Notes under the pieces: generated by a model
The model's input: only the letters and a program-made list of their open reading frames with translations
The model's database searches: none
Told to the model about the DNA's origin: nothing
Made by a program: the position numbers and the translations under genes
Origin: JAVBJV01 sp031555315
GTDB lineage: Bacteria > Pseudomonadota > Alphaproteobacteria > Acetobacterales > Acetobacteraceae
Direction of reading: 5' to 3'
Assembly: GCA_031555315.1 (NCBI GenBank)
Contig: JAVBUO010000007.1
Location: forward strand, 1-64,000
DNA: 64,000 bases
Shown: piece after piece, positions 1-8,667 of the stretch
How positions within the stretch are numbered: the stretch's first letter is position 1
How the letters are laid out: every line of letters begins with the position of its first letter

Positions 1-385
1 GGTGAAGAACCTTGCGACGCAGACGGCGAAGGCGACCGAGGAGATTGCCGGTCAGATCCAGGCGATGCAGAACGCGACGGATGCGGCCGTGGGTGCGATC
101 GAGGGGATCGGCCAGACGATCGTGCGGATGAACGAGATCAGCGGTTCGATAGCTGCATCCGTCGAACAGCAGGGTGCGGCGACCAGCGAGATTGCGCGGA
201 ACGTGCAGGAAGCTGCGACCGGGACGTTGCAGGTATCGGCGAATATCATCGGTGTGTCGCAGGCTGCACACAACACCGGGACCAGTTCGGAACAGGTCCT
301 GGAGGCGGCGCGGACATTGGGTGGACAGTCCGACACGCTGAAGTCGGTCGTGCAGAAATTCCTCGACGACGTGCAGGCCGCCTGA
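1..385 (+). CDS. Methyl-accepting chemotaxis protein, C-terminal fragment (5' end outside window)
   Basis: The reading frame is already open at the left edge, so only the last ~127 residues of a chemoreceptor are present. It begins with the KNLATQTAKATEEI segment that follows the highly conserved signalling hairpin tip. It continues as a Ser/Thr/Ala-rich helical region (VEQQGAATSEIARNVQEA) typical of the C-terminal adaptation helices. Such proteins signal through CheW and CheA. The sensory part lies outside the window, so the ligand cannot be guessed. A hairpin followed by five T residues comes just after the stop. The family call is certain; the true start is not visible. Confidence 0.93.
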   Translation, partial: VKNLATQTAKATEEIAGQIQAMQNATDAAVGAIEGIGQTIVRMNEISGSIAASVEQQGAATSEIARNVQEAATGTLQVSANIIGVSQAAHNTGTSSEQVLEAARTLGGQSDTLKSVVQKFLDDVQAA

Positions 386-400
386 TCTGTTGTAATGGAG

Positions 401-438
401 TACAGGGCGTGGTGCTGGTGCACCCGCCCTGTATTTTT
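401..438 (+). terminator. Intrinsic terminator after the chemoreceptor gene
   Basis: TACAGGGCG (401-409) pairs with CGCCCTGTA (425-433), and the intervening bases can extend the stem. TTTTT follows at 434-438. It sits 15 bases after the chemoreceptor stop and just before the convergent stop of the DUF599 gene. Confidence 0.85.
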
Positions 439-442
439 ACAT

Positions 443-1153
443 TTACCGGCCGGTCAGCGGGTTGCGGACATCCTGCCCGAGGGCAGTCAGGACCGCGCTG
501 CGGAATTCCCGGCGATACAGAACGACGACCACCCACAAACTGGTGGTGATCAGCGCCAGCGGGTGGATGAACCAGCCCAGCGCGGCCATTCCGAAATAAT
601 AGCTGCGGATACCGCTGTTGAAATGCAGCGCGCCGCGGTTAGCGACACGTGCGGCGACCCTGGCATCGTTTTCTTTCTCTTCGCCCGCATTGCTATGGGC
701 GACCGCACCGATCACGGTCGAGGCATAATTGAACTGCCGCAGAGACCAGGTGAATTTGAAAAAAGCGTAGATGAACACGAAAATCAGCAGCCCGATCTGT
801 ATTTCGTAACGCCCGGGGCTGGAGGGCGCCGTAAAAGGTAGCGCGGCAACCACACCGAGCGCCCGGTCCCCAGCCCCCAGCATGGCCACCAGTCCGGCGA
901 GGAGAAAGATGGTGGTAGTGGCGAAAAACTGTACGCTGCGCATGATATTGCCGATGATCGCGGCATCGAAAATACGGGTGTCACGTTCGGTCATGCGCAT
1001 CAACCAGCGTTCACGCCACATGTTCATGGTGGCAATCACGCTGCGGCGATGAATGTGCCGCATATGATCCACGACCCGGCTGTACCCGAACATGGATAAA
1101 AGAAAAACGAGAAGTGCGCAGATATCCATAGTGTTGAGCGGGTGCAGATTCAT
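443..1153 (-). CDS. DUF599 family membrane protein
   Basis: This 236-residue protein matches the DUF599 family by its overall pattern: a short N-terminal membrane segment (MDICALLVFLLSMFGYSRVVDH), a basic cytoplasmic stretch (RRSVIATMNMWRERW), and three further hydrophobic segments near residues 70-95, 115-135 and 190-215. The conserved RGALHFNSGIRSYYFG stretch is present. The biochemical function of the family is unknown to me. The start codon overlaps the stop of the upstream LysR gene by four bases (ATGA), so the two are probably cotranscribed and translationally coupled. Confidence 0.85.
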   Translation of the reverse strand: MNLHPLNTMDICALLVFLLSMFGYSRVVDHMRHIHRRSVIATMNMWRERWLMRMTERDTRIFDAAIIGNIMRSVQFFATTTIFLLAGLVAMLGAGDRALGVVAALPFTAPSSPGRYEIQIGLLIFVFIYAFFKFTWSLRQFNYASTVIGAVAHSNAGEEKENDARVAARVANRGALHFNSGIRSYYFGMAALGWFIHPLALITTSLWVVVVLYRREFRSAVLTALGQDVRNPLTGR

Positions 1154-2058
1154 ATTTGGTCGAATGCCTCGATGATGTTGCGTCGTAACCAGACCTCCGC
1201 CGGGTCCGAATCGGCCGTGGCGCGCCAGGCCATGCGGTGATGCCCGGTAGGTAACGGCAGTGGCGGGTCTTCAATGCGCAGGTGCGGTCCCATTGCGGCA
1301 AGGTCGCGGGCGACATAGGACGAGACTGTGGCCAGCATGTCGGTTCCGGTCAGCACGGAAGGCAGGATGGTGAAGCTCGGCAGTCCCAGGATCACGCGTC
1401 GCGTCAGGCCCGCTTCGGCCAGGGCGCGATCGACGACGCCAACCATGTCGCCTTTGTGGGTGACCAGTATGTGCGGTCGGGCGGCGTATTCGGCCAGAGT
1501 CAGTTTGCCGGGCGTGCCATCGGCACGAAGAACCTGCCAGCCGTGATGACTGAGGGACCGCACTTTGGCTGTGGCGGGCAGGTCGTCTAGGTAGCCGACG
1601 GCGGTCGATATCTCGCCTGAGGAGAGCATGGCGGCGGCGCTGCGAAAACTAAGCTGGTAGACGACCAGCGTGCAGTGCGGCGCGCTGGTGTGCAGTTTTG
1701 TCATCAGCCGGGGCAACAGGAACATGGCGACATCGTCCGGCATGCCGATCCGGAATTCGCGCGCATCGCTGGCCGGATCGAACGGGATCGATGTGGTCAG
1801 GGCCGCGGCGATGGCCTGCAGCGCGGGCCCCAGATTTTCCCATAATTCCAGCGCATGGGCGGTCGGTTCGATCTCGCGCCCCGAACGGACGAACAGCTCG
1901 TCCTGAAACAGGTCGCGCAGGCGCGCCAGCGCGGCTGAAGTCGCCGACTGACTTAGGAAAATTTTCTGACTTGCGCGGGTGACCGAACGTTCACGCATCA
2001 GGGCCGCAAATACGGTCAGCAGGTTCAGGTCGGCCCGGCGGAGGTCGGCGGTATTCAT
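1150..2058 (-). CDS. LysR-family transcriptional regulator
   Basis: This is a DNA-binding regulator of 302 residues. The N-terminal winged helix-turn-helix is clear (RADLNLLTVFAALMRERSV, then TRASQKIFLSQSATSAALARL, then LFQDELFVRSG), followed by a LysR substrate-binding domain from about residue 90. I start it at MNTADLRRADLNLL; a further 17 codons are open upstream but would precede the normal LysR start. Its stop overlaps the DUF599 gene, so that membrane protein is the most obvious target or partner. The LysR set usually controls a neighbouring gene, but nothing here reveals the effector. Confidence 0.93.
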   Translation of the reverse strand: MNTADLRRADLNLLTVFAALMRERSVTRASQKIFLSQSATSAALARLRDLFQDELFVRSGREIEPTAHALELWENLGPALQAIAAALTTSIPFDPASDAREFRIGMPDDVAMFLLPRLMTKLHTSAPHCTLVVYQLSFRSAAAMLSSGEISTAVGYLDDLPATAKVRSLSHHGWQVLRADGTPGKLTLAEYAARPHILVTHKGDMVGVVDRALAEAGLTRRVILGLPSFTILPSVLTGTDMLATVSSYVARDLAAMGPHLRIEDPPLPLPTGHHRMAWRATADSDPAEVWLRRNIIEAFDQI

Positions 2059-2168
2059 GTGGTTAATCTGCCGCCTGGCTTGAGGATTGAAAAGGGAAAT
2101 ACAGCGCAATCTCCGGATGGTCCGGATGTGCCGTCAGGCTACAGTGTCGTGCGTGAAAGGAGGGCGTC

Positions 2169-3266
2169 ATGCCGGATACAGCATTTGCCCTGACCGGGGC
2201 CCTGGCGTCGAGCGAGGAGGAAACCCGCTGGCAGCAGGTCGTCCAGCGGGTTCCGGGAGACTTTTATTATGGCGTGACGACGGTTGGTGTGTTCTGTCGT
2301 CCGGGGTGCCCGTCACGGCGCCCCTTGCGCAAGAACGTCCGGTTTTTCGATTCCATCGTGCAGGCCGAGGCGGCCGGATTTCGGGCCTGTAAGCGTTGCG
2401 ATCCGAAAGGGGCGCGTCTGGCATTGGCGCACGCGGCCGTCGCGGCGGCCTGTGCCCAGATCGCCGAGGCCGACACGATGCCCGGTCTCGATGTTCTGGC
2501 GGCCAGAGCCGGATATTCGAAGTTCCATTTCCTACGCATGTTCAAAAATATCATGGGCGTGACGCCGCGCAGCTATGCCGAGAACGTGCGGGCAAAACGC
2601 CTGCAGGCGGCGCTGATGCAGGGCGCGCGCGTAGCCGATGCGGTGAACGACGCCGGTTTTGGTTCGGAGAGTCGTGTATACGAAGATACACGTAAACATC
2701 TGGGCATGACACCTGGTGCGGCACGACGCGGTGGCAAGGGGGAAACCATCCGTACGGCATTTACTGACTGCCCGTTCGGGCGTCTGCTGGTCGGGATGAC
2801 GGAACGTGGCGTCTGTTTCATCGGCTTTGCCGAGCCTGACGATGTGTTGATGGGCGATTTGCGGCGGCGGTTTTTTGCGGCACAGATCGTCGAGGATACG
2901 CAGGGATTGGGCGAAACGCTCGGGCGTATCGTCAGCTTTATCGAAGAGCCCAAGGCGGCGCTGGATCTACCGCTGGATCTGCGCGGCACGGTGTTCCAGA
3001 AGCGCGTCTGGGATGCGCTGCGGGCAATTCCGGTTGGGGAAACGTGCACCTACGGAGAGCTGGCGGCGAAAATGGGTATGCCGCGCGCGGTACGCGCCGT
3101 GGCGCGTTCCTGCGCGGTCAATCCAGTGTCGCTGGCCGTTCCCTGCCACCGTATCGTCGGCAGTAGCGGCGACCTGACCGGGTATCGGTGGGGTATACCG
3201 CGCAAAAAAACGCTCCTGGAAAAAGAGCAAATGGCACGACGGCATAAAACCGAACCAGATCATTGA
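2169..3266 (+). CDS. ada: Bifunctional transcriptional activator / O6-methylguanine-DNA methyltransferase Ada
   Basis: This 365-residue protein has all three Ada parts in order. An N-terminal zinc domain accepts methyl from phosphotriesters (Cys43, Cys47, Cys74, Cys77, with the Ada spacing in FCRPGCPSR and CKRCDP). An AraC-type helix-turn-helix spans about residues 85-180. A C-terminal methyltransferase carries the PCHR active site with acceptor Cys326. It repairs alkylated DNA, and once methylated it activates the adaptive response. The ATG is preceded by AGGAGG at good spacing. It is monocistronic here, with no alkB or alkA next to it. Full length and intact. Confidence 0.97.
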   Translation: MPDTAFALTGALASSEEETRWQQVVQRVPGDFYYGVTTVGVFCRPGCPSRRPLRKNVRFFDSIVQAEAAGFRACKRCDPKGARLALAHAAVAAACAQIAEADTMPGLDVLAARAGYSKFHFLRMFKNIMGVTPRSYAENVRAKRLQAALMQGARVADAVNDAGFGSESRVYEDTRKHLGMTPGAARRGGKGETIRTAFTDCPFGRLLVGMTERGVCFIGFAEPDDVLMGDLRRRFFAAQIVEDTQGLGETLGRIVSFIEEPKAALDLPLDLRGTVFQKRVWDALRAIPVGETCTYGELAAKMGMPRAVRAVARSCAVNPVSLAVPCHRIVGSSGDLTGYRWGIPRKKTLLEKEQMARRHKTEPDH

Positions 3267-3359
3267 TTTACGAAATTGAAACGGATGGTGCATAGGATAA
3301 AGGGACAAAAAAATATGCAGTTCTCGTAACTGTCCATTCCGATATGTGGTGGTGTTCCC

Positions 3360-4841
3360 GTGATCAGATTATTTTCATCTTCCGAAATGCAGGCAAAACT
3401 CGACGCACTGGACAAGTCCCAGGCGGTGATCGAGTTCAACATGGATGGCACGGTCGTTACCGCGAACCGGAATTTTCTGAACGCGCTCGGCTATACGCTG
3501 GATGAAATCCGCGGCAAGAATCATTCGATATTTGTCGACCCCGCTTATCGCGACAGTGCGGAATATCGTCAGTTCTGGTCGGTACTGCGGCGCGGGGAAT
3601 TTCAGGCGGCCGAGTACAAACGCATCGGCAAGGGCGGGCGCGAGGTCTGGATCCAGGCCAGCTACAACCCGCTGCTGGGGCGCGACAAAAAACCTTTCAA
3701 GGTTGTCAAATTCGCAACCGACATCACGGAACAGAAGCTGCGCGCCGCGGATTACGAAGGGCAGATCAACGCCATTAACAAGGCGCTGGCGGTAATCGAG
3801 TTCAAACTGGACGGCACGGTCATTACCGCGAATCAGAATTTTCTGAACGCGCTTGGCTATACGCTGGATGAAATCCGCAACAAGAACCATTCGATGTTCG
3901 TGGAAACCGCTTACCGCGACAGCGTTGATTATCGCCGGTTCTGGGATGCTTTGCGGCGTGGGGAATTCCAGGCGGCCGAGTACAAGCGCATCGGCAAGGG
4001 CGGGCGCGAGGTCTGGATCCAGGCTAGCTACAACCCCGTTTACGATGCCAGCGGCAGGCTGGCCAAAGTGGTGAAGTTCGCGACCGATATTACGGAACAG
4101 GTGAAAGAACGCCAGCGTCGCGTCACCGTGCAGCAGCAGATCGACATCGAACTGGGCGAGATCACCGATGCGGTGTCGGAAGCCAGCCGGCAGACGGCGG
4201 ATGCCGCGGAAGCGGCGACGCAGACATCGGCGAACGTGCAGGCGGTTGCCAGCGGCGCCGAAGAAATGGCGGCGTCGGTGGGCGAGATCACGCGTCAGGT
4301 CGGCTATGCACTGGAAATTTCCGGCAAGGCGGTCGAGCAGGCGAACAGAACCAACGATACGGTGGCGGGCCTGAACGAGGCAGCCGGAAAGATCGGCACG
4401 ATCATCGAACTGATCAACACGATCGCCAGCCAGACCAACCTGCTGGCGCTGAACGCGACGATCGAGGCGGCGCGCGCCGGTGAAGCGGGCAAAGGATTCG
4501 CCGTCGTGGCATCTGAAGTGAAAAACCTGGCCATCCAGACCGCCAAGGCGACGGAAGAAATCGGTGCACAGATCGAGGCGGTGCAGGAAAACACCAACGA
4601 AGCGATGTCGGCGATCAACTCGATCACCGAAACGATCACCCAGATCAACAGCATCTCGACCAGCATTTCCGCAGCGGTGGAAGAACAGTCTACGGTAACG
4701 CGGGAAATGTCGTCCAACATGCAGGTGGCGGCGGAAGGCGTGACACGGGTGACGCTGAACATGAACGCGATCGCCGGAACGACCGAACACGTCAACCAGG
4801 CGACGCAGAAAGTGCGGGACGCTTCACGCTCCGTTGCGTGA
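3360..4841 (+). CDS. Soluble methyl-accepting chemotaxis protein with two PAS domains
   Basis: This is a chemoreceptor of 493 residues without any hydrophobic membrane segment, so it should be cytoplasmic. Two near-identical PAS domains (about residues 16-126 and 138-248) each contain AVIEF, NFLNALGYTLDEIR and REVWIQASYNP, and each ends in a PAC-type segment (KVVKFATDITEQ). A methyl-accepting signalling domain follows, with the hairpin tip EAARAGEAGKGFAVVASEV starting near residue 369. PAS pairs of this kind (Aer-like) commonly sense redox or oxygen through bound flavin or haem; the ligand here is inference. The start is GTG with no strong ribosome-binding site; ATG at codon 10 is an alternative. 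Confidence 0.95.
   Translation: MIRLFSSSEMQAKLDALDKSQAVIEFNMDGTVVTANRNFLNALGYTLDEIRGKNHSIFVDPAYRDSAEYRQFWSVLRRGEFQAAEYKRIGKGGREVWIQASYNPLLGRDKKPFKVVKFATDITEQKLRAADYEGQINAINKALAVIEFKLDGTVITANQNFLNALGYTLDEIRNKNHSMFVETAYRDSVDYRRFWDALRRGEFQAAEYKRIGKGGREVWIQASYNPVYDASGRLAKVVKFATDITEQVKERQRRVTVQQQIDIELGEITDAVSEASRQTADAAEAATQTSANVQAVASGAEEMAASVGEITRQVGYALEISGKAVEQANRTNDTVAGLNEAAGKIGTIIELINTIASQTNLLALNATIEAARAGEAGKGFAVVASEVKNLAIQTAKATEEIGAQIEAVQENTNEAMSAINSITETITQINSISTSISAAVEEQSTVTREMSSNMQVAAEGVTRVTLNMNAIAGTTEHVNQATQKVRDASRSVA
3406..4103 (+). repeat. Direct 366-bp duplication encoding the tandem PAS domains
   Basis: Units at about 3406-3737 and 3772-4103 are offset by exactly 366 bp (122 codons) and are strongly similar at DNA level. 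For example the stretches starting at 3473 and 3839 differ at one position in the first 18. The similarity covers the whole PAS-PAC module, which indicates a fairly recent in-gene duplication or continued gene conversion. Confidence 0.85.
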
Positions 4842-4861
4842 GTTGTCGCTCGATCCTGATG

Positions 4862-4894
4862 AAACGGCGCCGGTGTGAACCGGCGCCGTTTTTA
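4862..4894. terminator. Bidirectional intrinsic terminator between chemoreceptor and pyk
   Basis: AAACGGCGCCGG (4862-4873) and CCGGCGCCGTTT (4880-4891) form a perfect 12-bp stem with a 6-base loop, followed by T residues on the plus strand. It lies between two convergent genes and its right edge overlaps the pyk stop codon region, so it can serve both directions. Confidence 0.85.
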
Positions 4895-6325
4895 TTTGAC
4901 GATCGCAACCCGTAGCGAATTGGTGGTGCCTGGTATGCCGAACGGAAAACCCGCCGTGACGACGATTTCGTCGCCGGATTTGGCGAACCCCTCCTGTTGT
5001 GCGGCACGCAGTGCCCTGGCGACGATCTCGGTCATCGACGTCAGCTCCGGCACGACCAGCGGATGCACCCCCCAGACCACCGCCATGCGGCGTGCGGTGG
5101 CGATATGCGCCGTCATCGCCATGATCGGCACGTCCGGGCGCTCGCGCGCGACACGCAGCGTGGTCGAACCGGTCGATGTGAACGTCGCGATCGCCTCGGC
5201 GTCGATCGTGTGGGCGACCTGCCGAGCAGCGGCGGCGATGGCGCCGGCGGACGATTTTTCGGGCGCCGGGCGTTTGGCGTCGGTCAGTTCGCGCCAGTAG
5301 GAGTCCTGTTCGACGCGCGCGACGATACGGTCCATCATGTTGACCGCCTCGTAAGGGAACTGACCGGCCGCGGTTTCGGCCGACAGCATCACGGCATCGG
5401 CGCCATCGAAGACGGCGGTCGCCACGTCGGACGCTTCGGCACGGGTGGGCGAGGGCGAGGTGATCATGCTCTCCAGCATCTGTGTCGCGACGACGACGGG
5501 TTTCCCCGCCTGGCGCGCCGCCTGCACGATGCGCTTCTGGGCCAGCGGCACTTCCTCGGGCGGCAGTTCCACCCCCAGATCGCCGCGTGCCACCATCACG
5601 CAGTCGGTCAGCGCCATGATGGCGTCGAGGTTCTCCAGTGCCTGCGGCTTTTCCATCTTCACCATGATCCAGGCACGGCCGTCGGCGATGGCTTTCGCTT
5701 CCGCCACGTCTTCCGGGCGCTGCACGAAGGACAGGCCGATATATTCGACTCCCTGTTCCAGCACGAAGGCCAGATCGGCGCGGTCCTTTTCCGTCAGCGC
5801 CGGGATCGGCAGCACGATGTCGGGCACGTTGACGCCCTTGCGGTCCGATAGCTGACCGCCGACCACGACATCGGTTTCCAAGTGATCGTTGCGCACCTTG
5901 CTGACCCGCAGACGCAGCTTGCCGTCGTCGAGCAGCAGGGTGGTGCCGATCTGCGCTGCGTGGATGATTTCCGGGTGCGGCAGGTTGACGCGCCGCGCGT
6001 CGCCCGATGTCGGGTTCAGATCGAGATGGAATTTCTGCCCGGTCTGCAGATGCACGCGCCCGCCCTGAAAGCGGCCGACGCGCAGTTTCGGCCCCTGTAC
6101 GTCGGCCAGAATGCCGATCGGGCGGCCGGATCGGCGTTCCAGTTCGCGGATGATGGCAATGCGTGCCGCATGGTCTTCGTGGCTGCCATGGCTGAAATTC
6201 AGCCGGAACACATCTGCGCCGGCGTGAAACAGGCGCGAGATGACGTCGGTGCTGGAAGAAGCCGGGCCAAGTGTCGCGATAATCTTGGTGCGCCGGTGAC
6301 GGTGCATGGGAATACGGCTTGCCAT
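4892..6325 (-). CDS. pyk: Pyruvate kinase
   Basis: This enzyme converts phosphoenolpyruvate and ADP to pyruvate and ATP. The 477-residue protein has the family hallmarks: RRTKIIATLGPAS at the N-terminus, FRLNFSHG, DVQGPKLR, the active-site stretch MVARGDLGVELP, and VVATQMLESM followed by PTRAEASDVATAV. The length is normal. The start could also be six codons later, at MHRHRRTKI. It lies downstream of glycerate kinase on the same strand (55-base gap), so glycerate carbon can go via 2-phosphoglycerate and PEP to pyruvate through products of one operon, with enolase supplied from elsewhere. Confidence 0.97.
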   Translation of the reverse strand: MASRIPMHRHRRTKIIATLGPASSSTDVISRLFHAGADVFRLNFSHGSHEDHAARIAIIRELERRSGRPIGILADVQGPKLRVGRFQGGRVHLQTGQKFHLDLNPTSGDARRVNLPHPEIIHAAQIGTTLLLDDGKLRLRVSKVRNDHLETDVVVGGQLSDRKGVNVPDIVLPIPALTEKDRADLAFVLEQGVEYIGLSFVQRPEDVAEAKAIADGRAWIMVKMEKPQALENLDAIMALTDCVMVARGDLGVELPPEEVPLAQKRIVQAARQAGKPVVVATQMLESMITSPSPTRAEASDVATAVFDGADAVMLSAETAAGQFPYEAVNMMDRIVARVEQDSYWRELTDAKRPAPEKSSAGAIAAAARQVAHTIDAEAIATFTSTGSTTLRVARERPDVPIMAMTAHIATARRMAVVWGVHPLVVPELTSMTEIVARALRAAQQEGFAKSGDEIVVTAGFPFGIPGTTNSLRVAIVK

Positions 6326-6380
6326 ACGGTGTTGTAGCAGGCACCCGCCGGTAATTCACCCGCAAATACCGTCCTCGGCG

Positions 6381-7658
6381 CTAAGCGATCAGAATGGCCC
6401 TGAAATCGTTGACGTTGGTCAGTGTCGGCCCGGTGACGACCAGATCCTGCAATTGCGCGAACAAGCCCGTGGCATCGTGGCGCGCGAGTGCGTCGTCCAG
6501 TGTTCGCCCGGCGCTGCGTGCACGTGCGATCGTATCCGGCCCGATCAACGCGCCCGCGGCATCCTCGACGCCATCGATACCATCGGTGTCGATGGCGATC
6601 GCCCAGATACCCGGCGCGGCTTGCAACCCACGCGCCAAGCCGGCGAGAAATTCCGTGTTGCGCCCACCACGGCCGGGGGAGGGGATGCGCAGGGTCACGG
6701 TGGTTTCACCGCCCGACAGCAGCACCGCGGGGGCGGCGGCCGGCGTGCCGTAACGGCGCACGGACTGTGCAATGCCTGCCATGACGGCGCCGGCGTCGCG
6801 TGCTTCGCCTTCCAGCGCATCGCCGAGGAGCAGTGGCGTCAATCCCAGCGTGCGGGCGTGTTCGGCGGCGGCTTCCAGCGCCATGCGCGGTGTGGCGACC
6901 AACGTGAAGCTGTTGTGCCGCAGACGTGTGTCGTCGGGCTTTGGCGTTTCGTTGGCGGGATCGTTCAGCGCCTGTTGCACGGCGGCGGACGGGGTAATGC
7001 CGTAACGCGCCAGAATGGCGCGCGCATCGGCGCAACTGCTGGGGTCGGGGACGGTGGGGCCGGAGGCGATCACCTGCGGCGCATCGCCCGGCACATCGCT
7101 GATCGCCAGCGTGGCGACGCGGGCCGGCGCGGCGGCCAGCGCCAGACGCCCCCCCTTGAACGCCGACAGATGTTTGCGCACGGTGTTCATCTCGCCGATC
7201 GACGCGCCGCAAGCGAGCAGCGTGCGGTTGATTTCCTGCTTGTCGGCGAGTGTCAGACCCGGCGCGGGTTTGACCGCCAGCGCCGATCCGCCGCCCGAGA
7301 CCAGCGCGATGACCAGATCGCTGGCGTTCAGTTTTTGCACCGCGGTCAGTAGCGCTGCAGCGCCTGTCTGGCTGTTGGCGTCGGGGACCGGGTGCGCCGC
7401 TTCGATCACGCGGATATGCCGCGTTGGCACCGCGTGGCCGTAGCGGGTGACGACCACGCCGGATAGCGGCGTGGGCCAGTGTGCCTCGAGCACCTGCGCC
7501 ATCAGCGCCGCCGATTTTCCCAACCCGACGACGACGGTGCGTCCGCGCGGCGGGGCGGGCAGGTGGCGCGCCAGCACATGGCGCGGATCGGCCGCCCTGA
7601 TCGCCGTATCGAACAGGCTGCGCAGCGCGGTGCGGGCGGAGGCGTCGGTCCAGGGCAT
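6381..7658 (-). CDS. ttuD: Glycerate 2-kinase (MOFRL family, TtuD/GckA type)
   Basis: This 425-residue protein is of the DUF4147/MOFRL glycerate kinase family, which phosphorylates D-glycerate to 2-phosphoglycerate; relatives have also been annotated as hydroxypyruvate reductase TtuD. Diagnostic stretches are VVVGLGKSA, IALVSGGGSAL, EMNTVRKHLSAFKGGRLA, ISDVPGD and VASGPTVPD. The C-terminal MOFRL part has LLSGGETTVT and GRGGRNTEF. The start ATG is only four bases after the stop of the DUF4303 gene, so they share a transcript. Pairing with pyk fits use of glycerate or tartrate/glyoxylate-derived carbon. Confidence 0.92.
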   Translation of the reverse strand: MPWTDASARTALRSLFDTAIRAADPRHVLARHLPAPPRGRTVVVGLGKSAALMAQVLEAHWPTPLSGVVVTRYGHAVPTRHIRVIEAAHPVPDANSQTGAAALLTAVQKLNASDLVIALVSGGGSALAVKPAPGLTLADKQEINRTLLACGASIGEMNTVRKHLSAFKGGRLALAAAPARVATLAISDVPGDAPQVIASGPTVPDPSSCADARAILARYGITPSAAVQQALNDPANETPKPDDTRLRHNSFTLVATPRMALEAAAEHARTLGLTPLLLGDALEGEARDAGAVMAGIAQSVRRYGTPAAAPAVLLSGGETTVTLRIPSPGRGGRNTEFLAGLARGLQAAPGIWAIAIDTDGIDGVEDAAGALIGPDTIARARSAGRTLDDALARHDATGLFAQLQDLVVTGPTLTNVNDFRAILIA

Positions 7659-7662
7659 GGCT

Positions 7663-8196
7663 TTATTCCGCAGGCTCCGCCGCTTCCGCCAGCCACGCGG
7701 TCAGCGCGGCAGGCGGGTTCAGACGGAAGGCGCGCAGCGTGTTTGCATGATCGGGCGGCATGACTTCGACATTGACGACCATATTCAGCCTGTTTTTCCC
7801 GGCGCCGAAAAGCCCCTCTGTGTCCAGAGTGCGCATCGCGGTCTCCATGACGTTCAGGCGTGCCTCGTACTCGGCCTCCCAGTCGGAATCGGCAAAGGTA
7901 TGAAGATCGGGGAGCCGTTGGAACATTCGCCGGACGGTTCCGAAATATTCTTCCCAGCCGAAAGCGCAGTAAGGCGAATCAGCATACGACCATTTCAGCG
8001 TATCCCGGTCCTGCGGTTCGACGCAGCGTTCCAGCGCCTCGTGCGACCAGGCGGCGACGAACGGCGGCAGGGCCTCGCCGGTGGTGATCAGCGTGCAGTA
8101 GTAGAAATGCTCGCCGGTTTGGAACAGCTCGGCAAACGCTTGCCGCGCGGCATCTGCGATCGCGGCGGACAGTTCGGCGTCGGACGGGCGTTCCAT
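7663..8196 (-). CDS. DUF4303-type protein
   Basis: This protein has 177 residues, no signal peptide and no membrane segment. It is acidic and aromatic-rich, with HFYYCTLITTGEALPPFVAAWSHE near the N-terminus and WSYADSPYCAFGWEEYF in the middle, a pattern I associate with DUF4303. That family is often found among immunity-like or stand-alone proteins of unknown function. Here it is the first gene of an operon with glycerate kinase and pyruvate kinase. No catalytic motif is evident, and the link to carbon metabolism is by position only. Confidence 0.65.
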   Translation of the reverse strand: MERPSDAELSAAIADAARQAFAELFQTGEHFYYCTLITTGEALPPFVAAWSHEALERCVEPQDRDTLKWSYADSPYCAFGWEEYFGTVRRMFQRLPDLHTFADSDWEAEYEARLNVMETAMRTLDTEGLFGAGKNRLNMVVNVEVMPPDHANTLRAFRLNPPAALTAWLAEAAEPAE

Positions 8197-8304
8197 AAAG
8201 GATTACCTATCTGGTGAGCGGTTTTTCCGCCTTCGGGCATTGAGTGCGCGCGGGCAGGAGGGTAAAAGCCCCGTTCCATTTTATCCACCCTGCCGAGGCT
8301 GCCA

Positions 8305-8586
8305 ATGTCCGATGCGATGACCGAAGAGAAGATGGCGCATGAAACCCGCGATGTGGGCGGGGTTGCTGCTGATCGGCTGCGGTCGGTCGTCGAGCGCATC
8401 GAGCGGCTGGAGGAAGAACGCAAGGCGCTGGCCGGCGATATCCGCGATATCTATGCCGAGGCGAAATCGGCCGGGTTCGACGTGAAAGTGCTGCGCCAGC
8501 TGATCAAGATCCGTAAGCAGGAACCGAACGACGTCGAGGAGCAGGAGTCGCTGCTCGATGTCTATCGTCACGCGCTGGGTATGTAA
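8305..8586 (+). CDS. gapR: GapR family DNA-binding protein (DUF2312)
   Basis: This 93-residue protein matches the GapR/DUF2312 nucleoid-associated family almost end to end: DRLRSVVERIERLEEERKAL, then DIRDIYAEAKSAGFD and VKVLRQLIKIRKQ. In Caulobacter, GapR binds overtwisted AT-rich DNA ahead of replication and transcription machinery and stimulates topoisomerases. A coiled-coil N-terminal half and a basic C-terminal half are visible. The start at MSDAMTEEK is preferred; Met5 is an alternative. An imperfect hairpin lies in the ~60 bases before the gene. It is monocistronic. Confidence 0.95.
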   Translation: MSDAMTEEKMAHETRDVGGVAADRLRSVVERIERLEEERKALAGDIRDIYAEAKSAGFDVKVLRQLIKIRKQEPNDVEEQESLLDVYRHALGM

Positions 8587-8667
8587 CGGCTGTTGCCGGG
8601 CGGCATGCTTTCCCCTTTTGGCCCGGGGAAACGCTGCCTATCCGGGTGTTCAAGGCGGACTGAGAGG

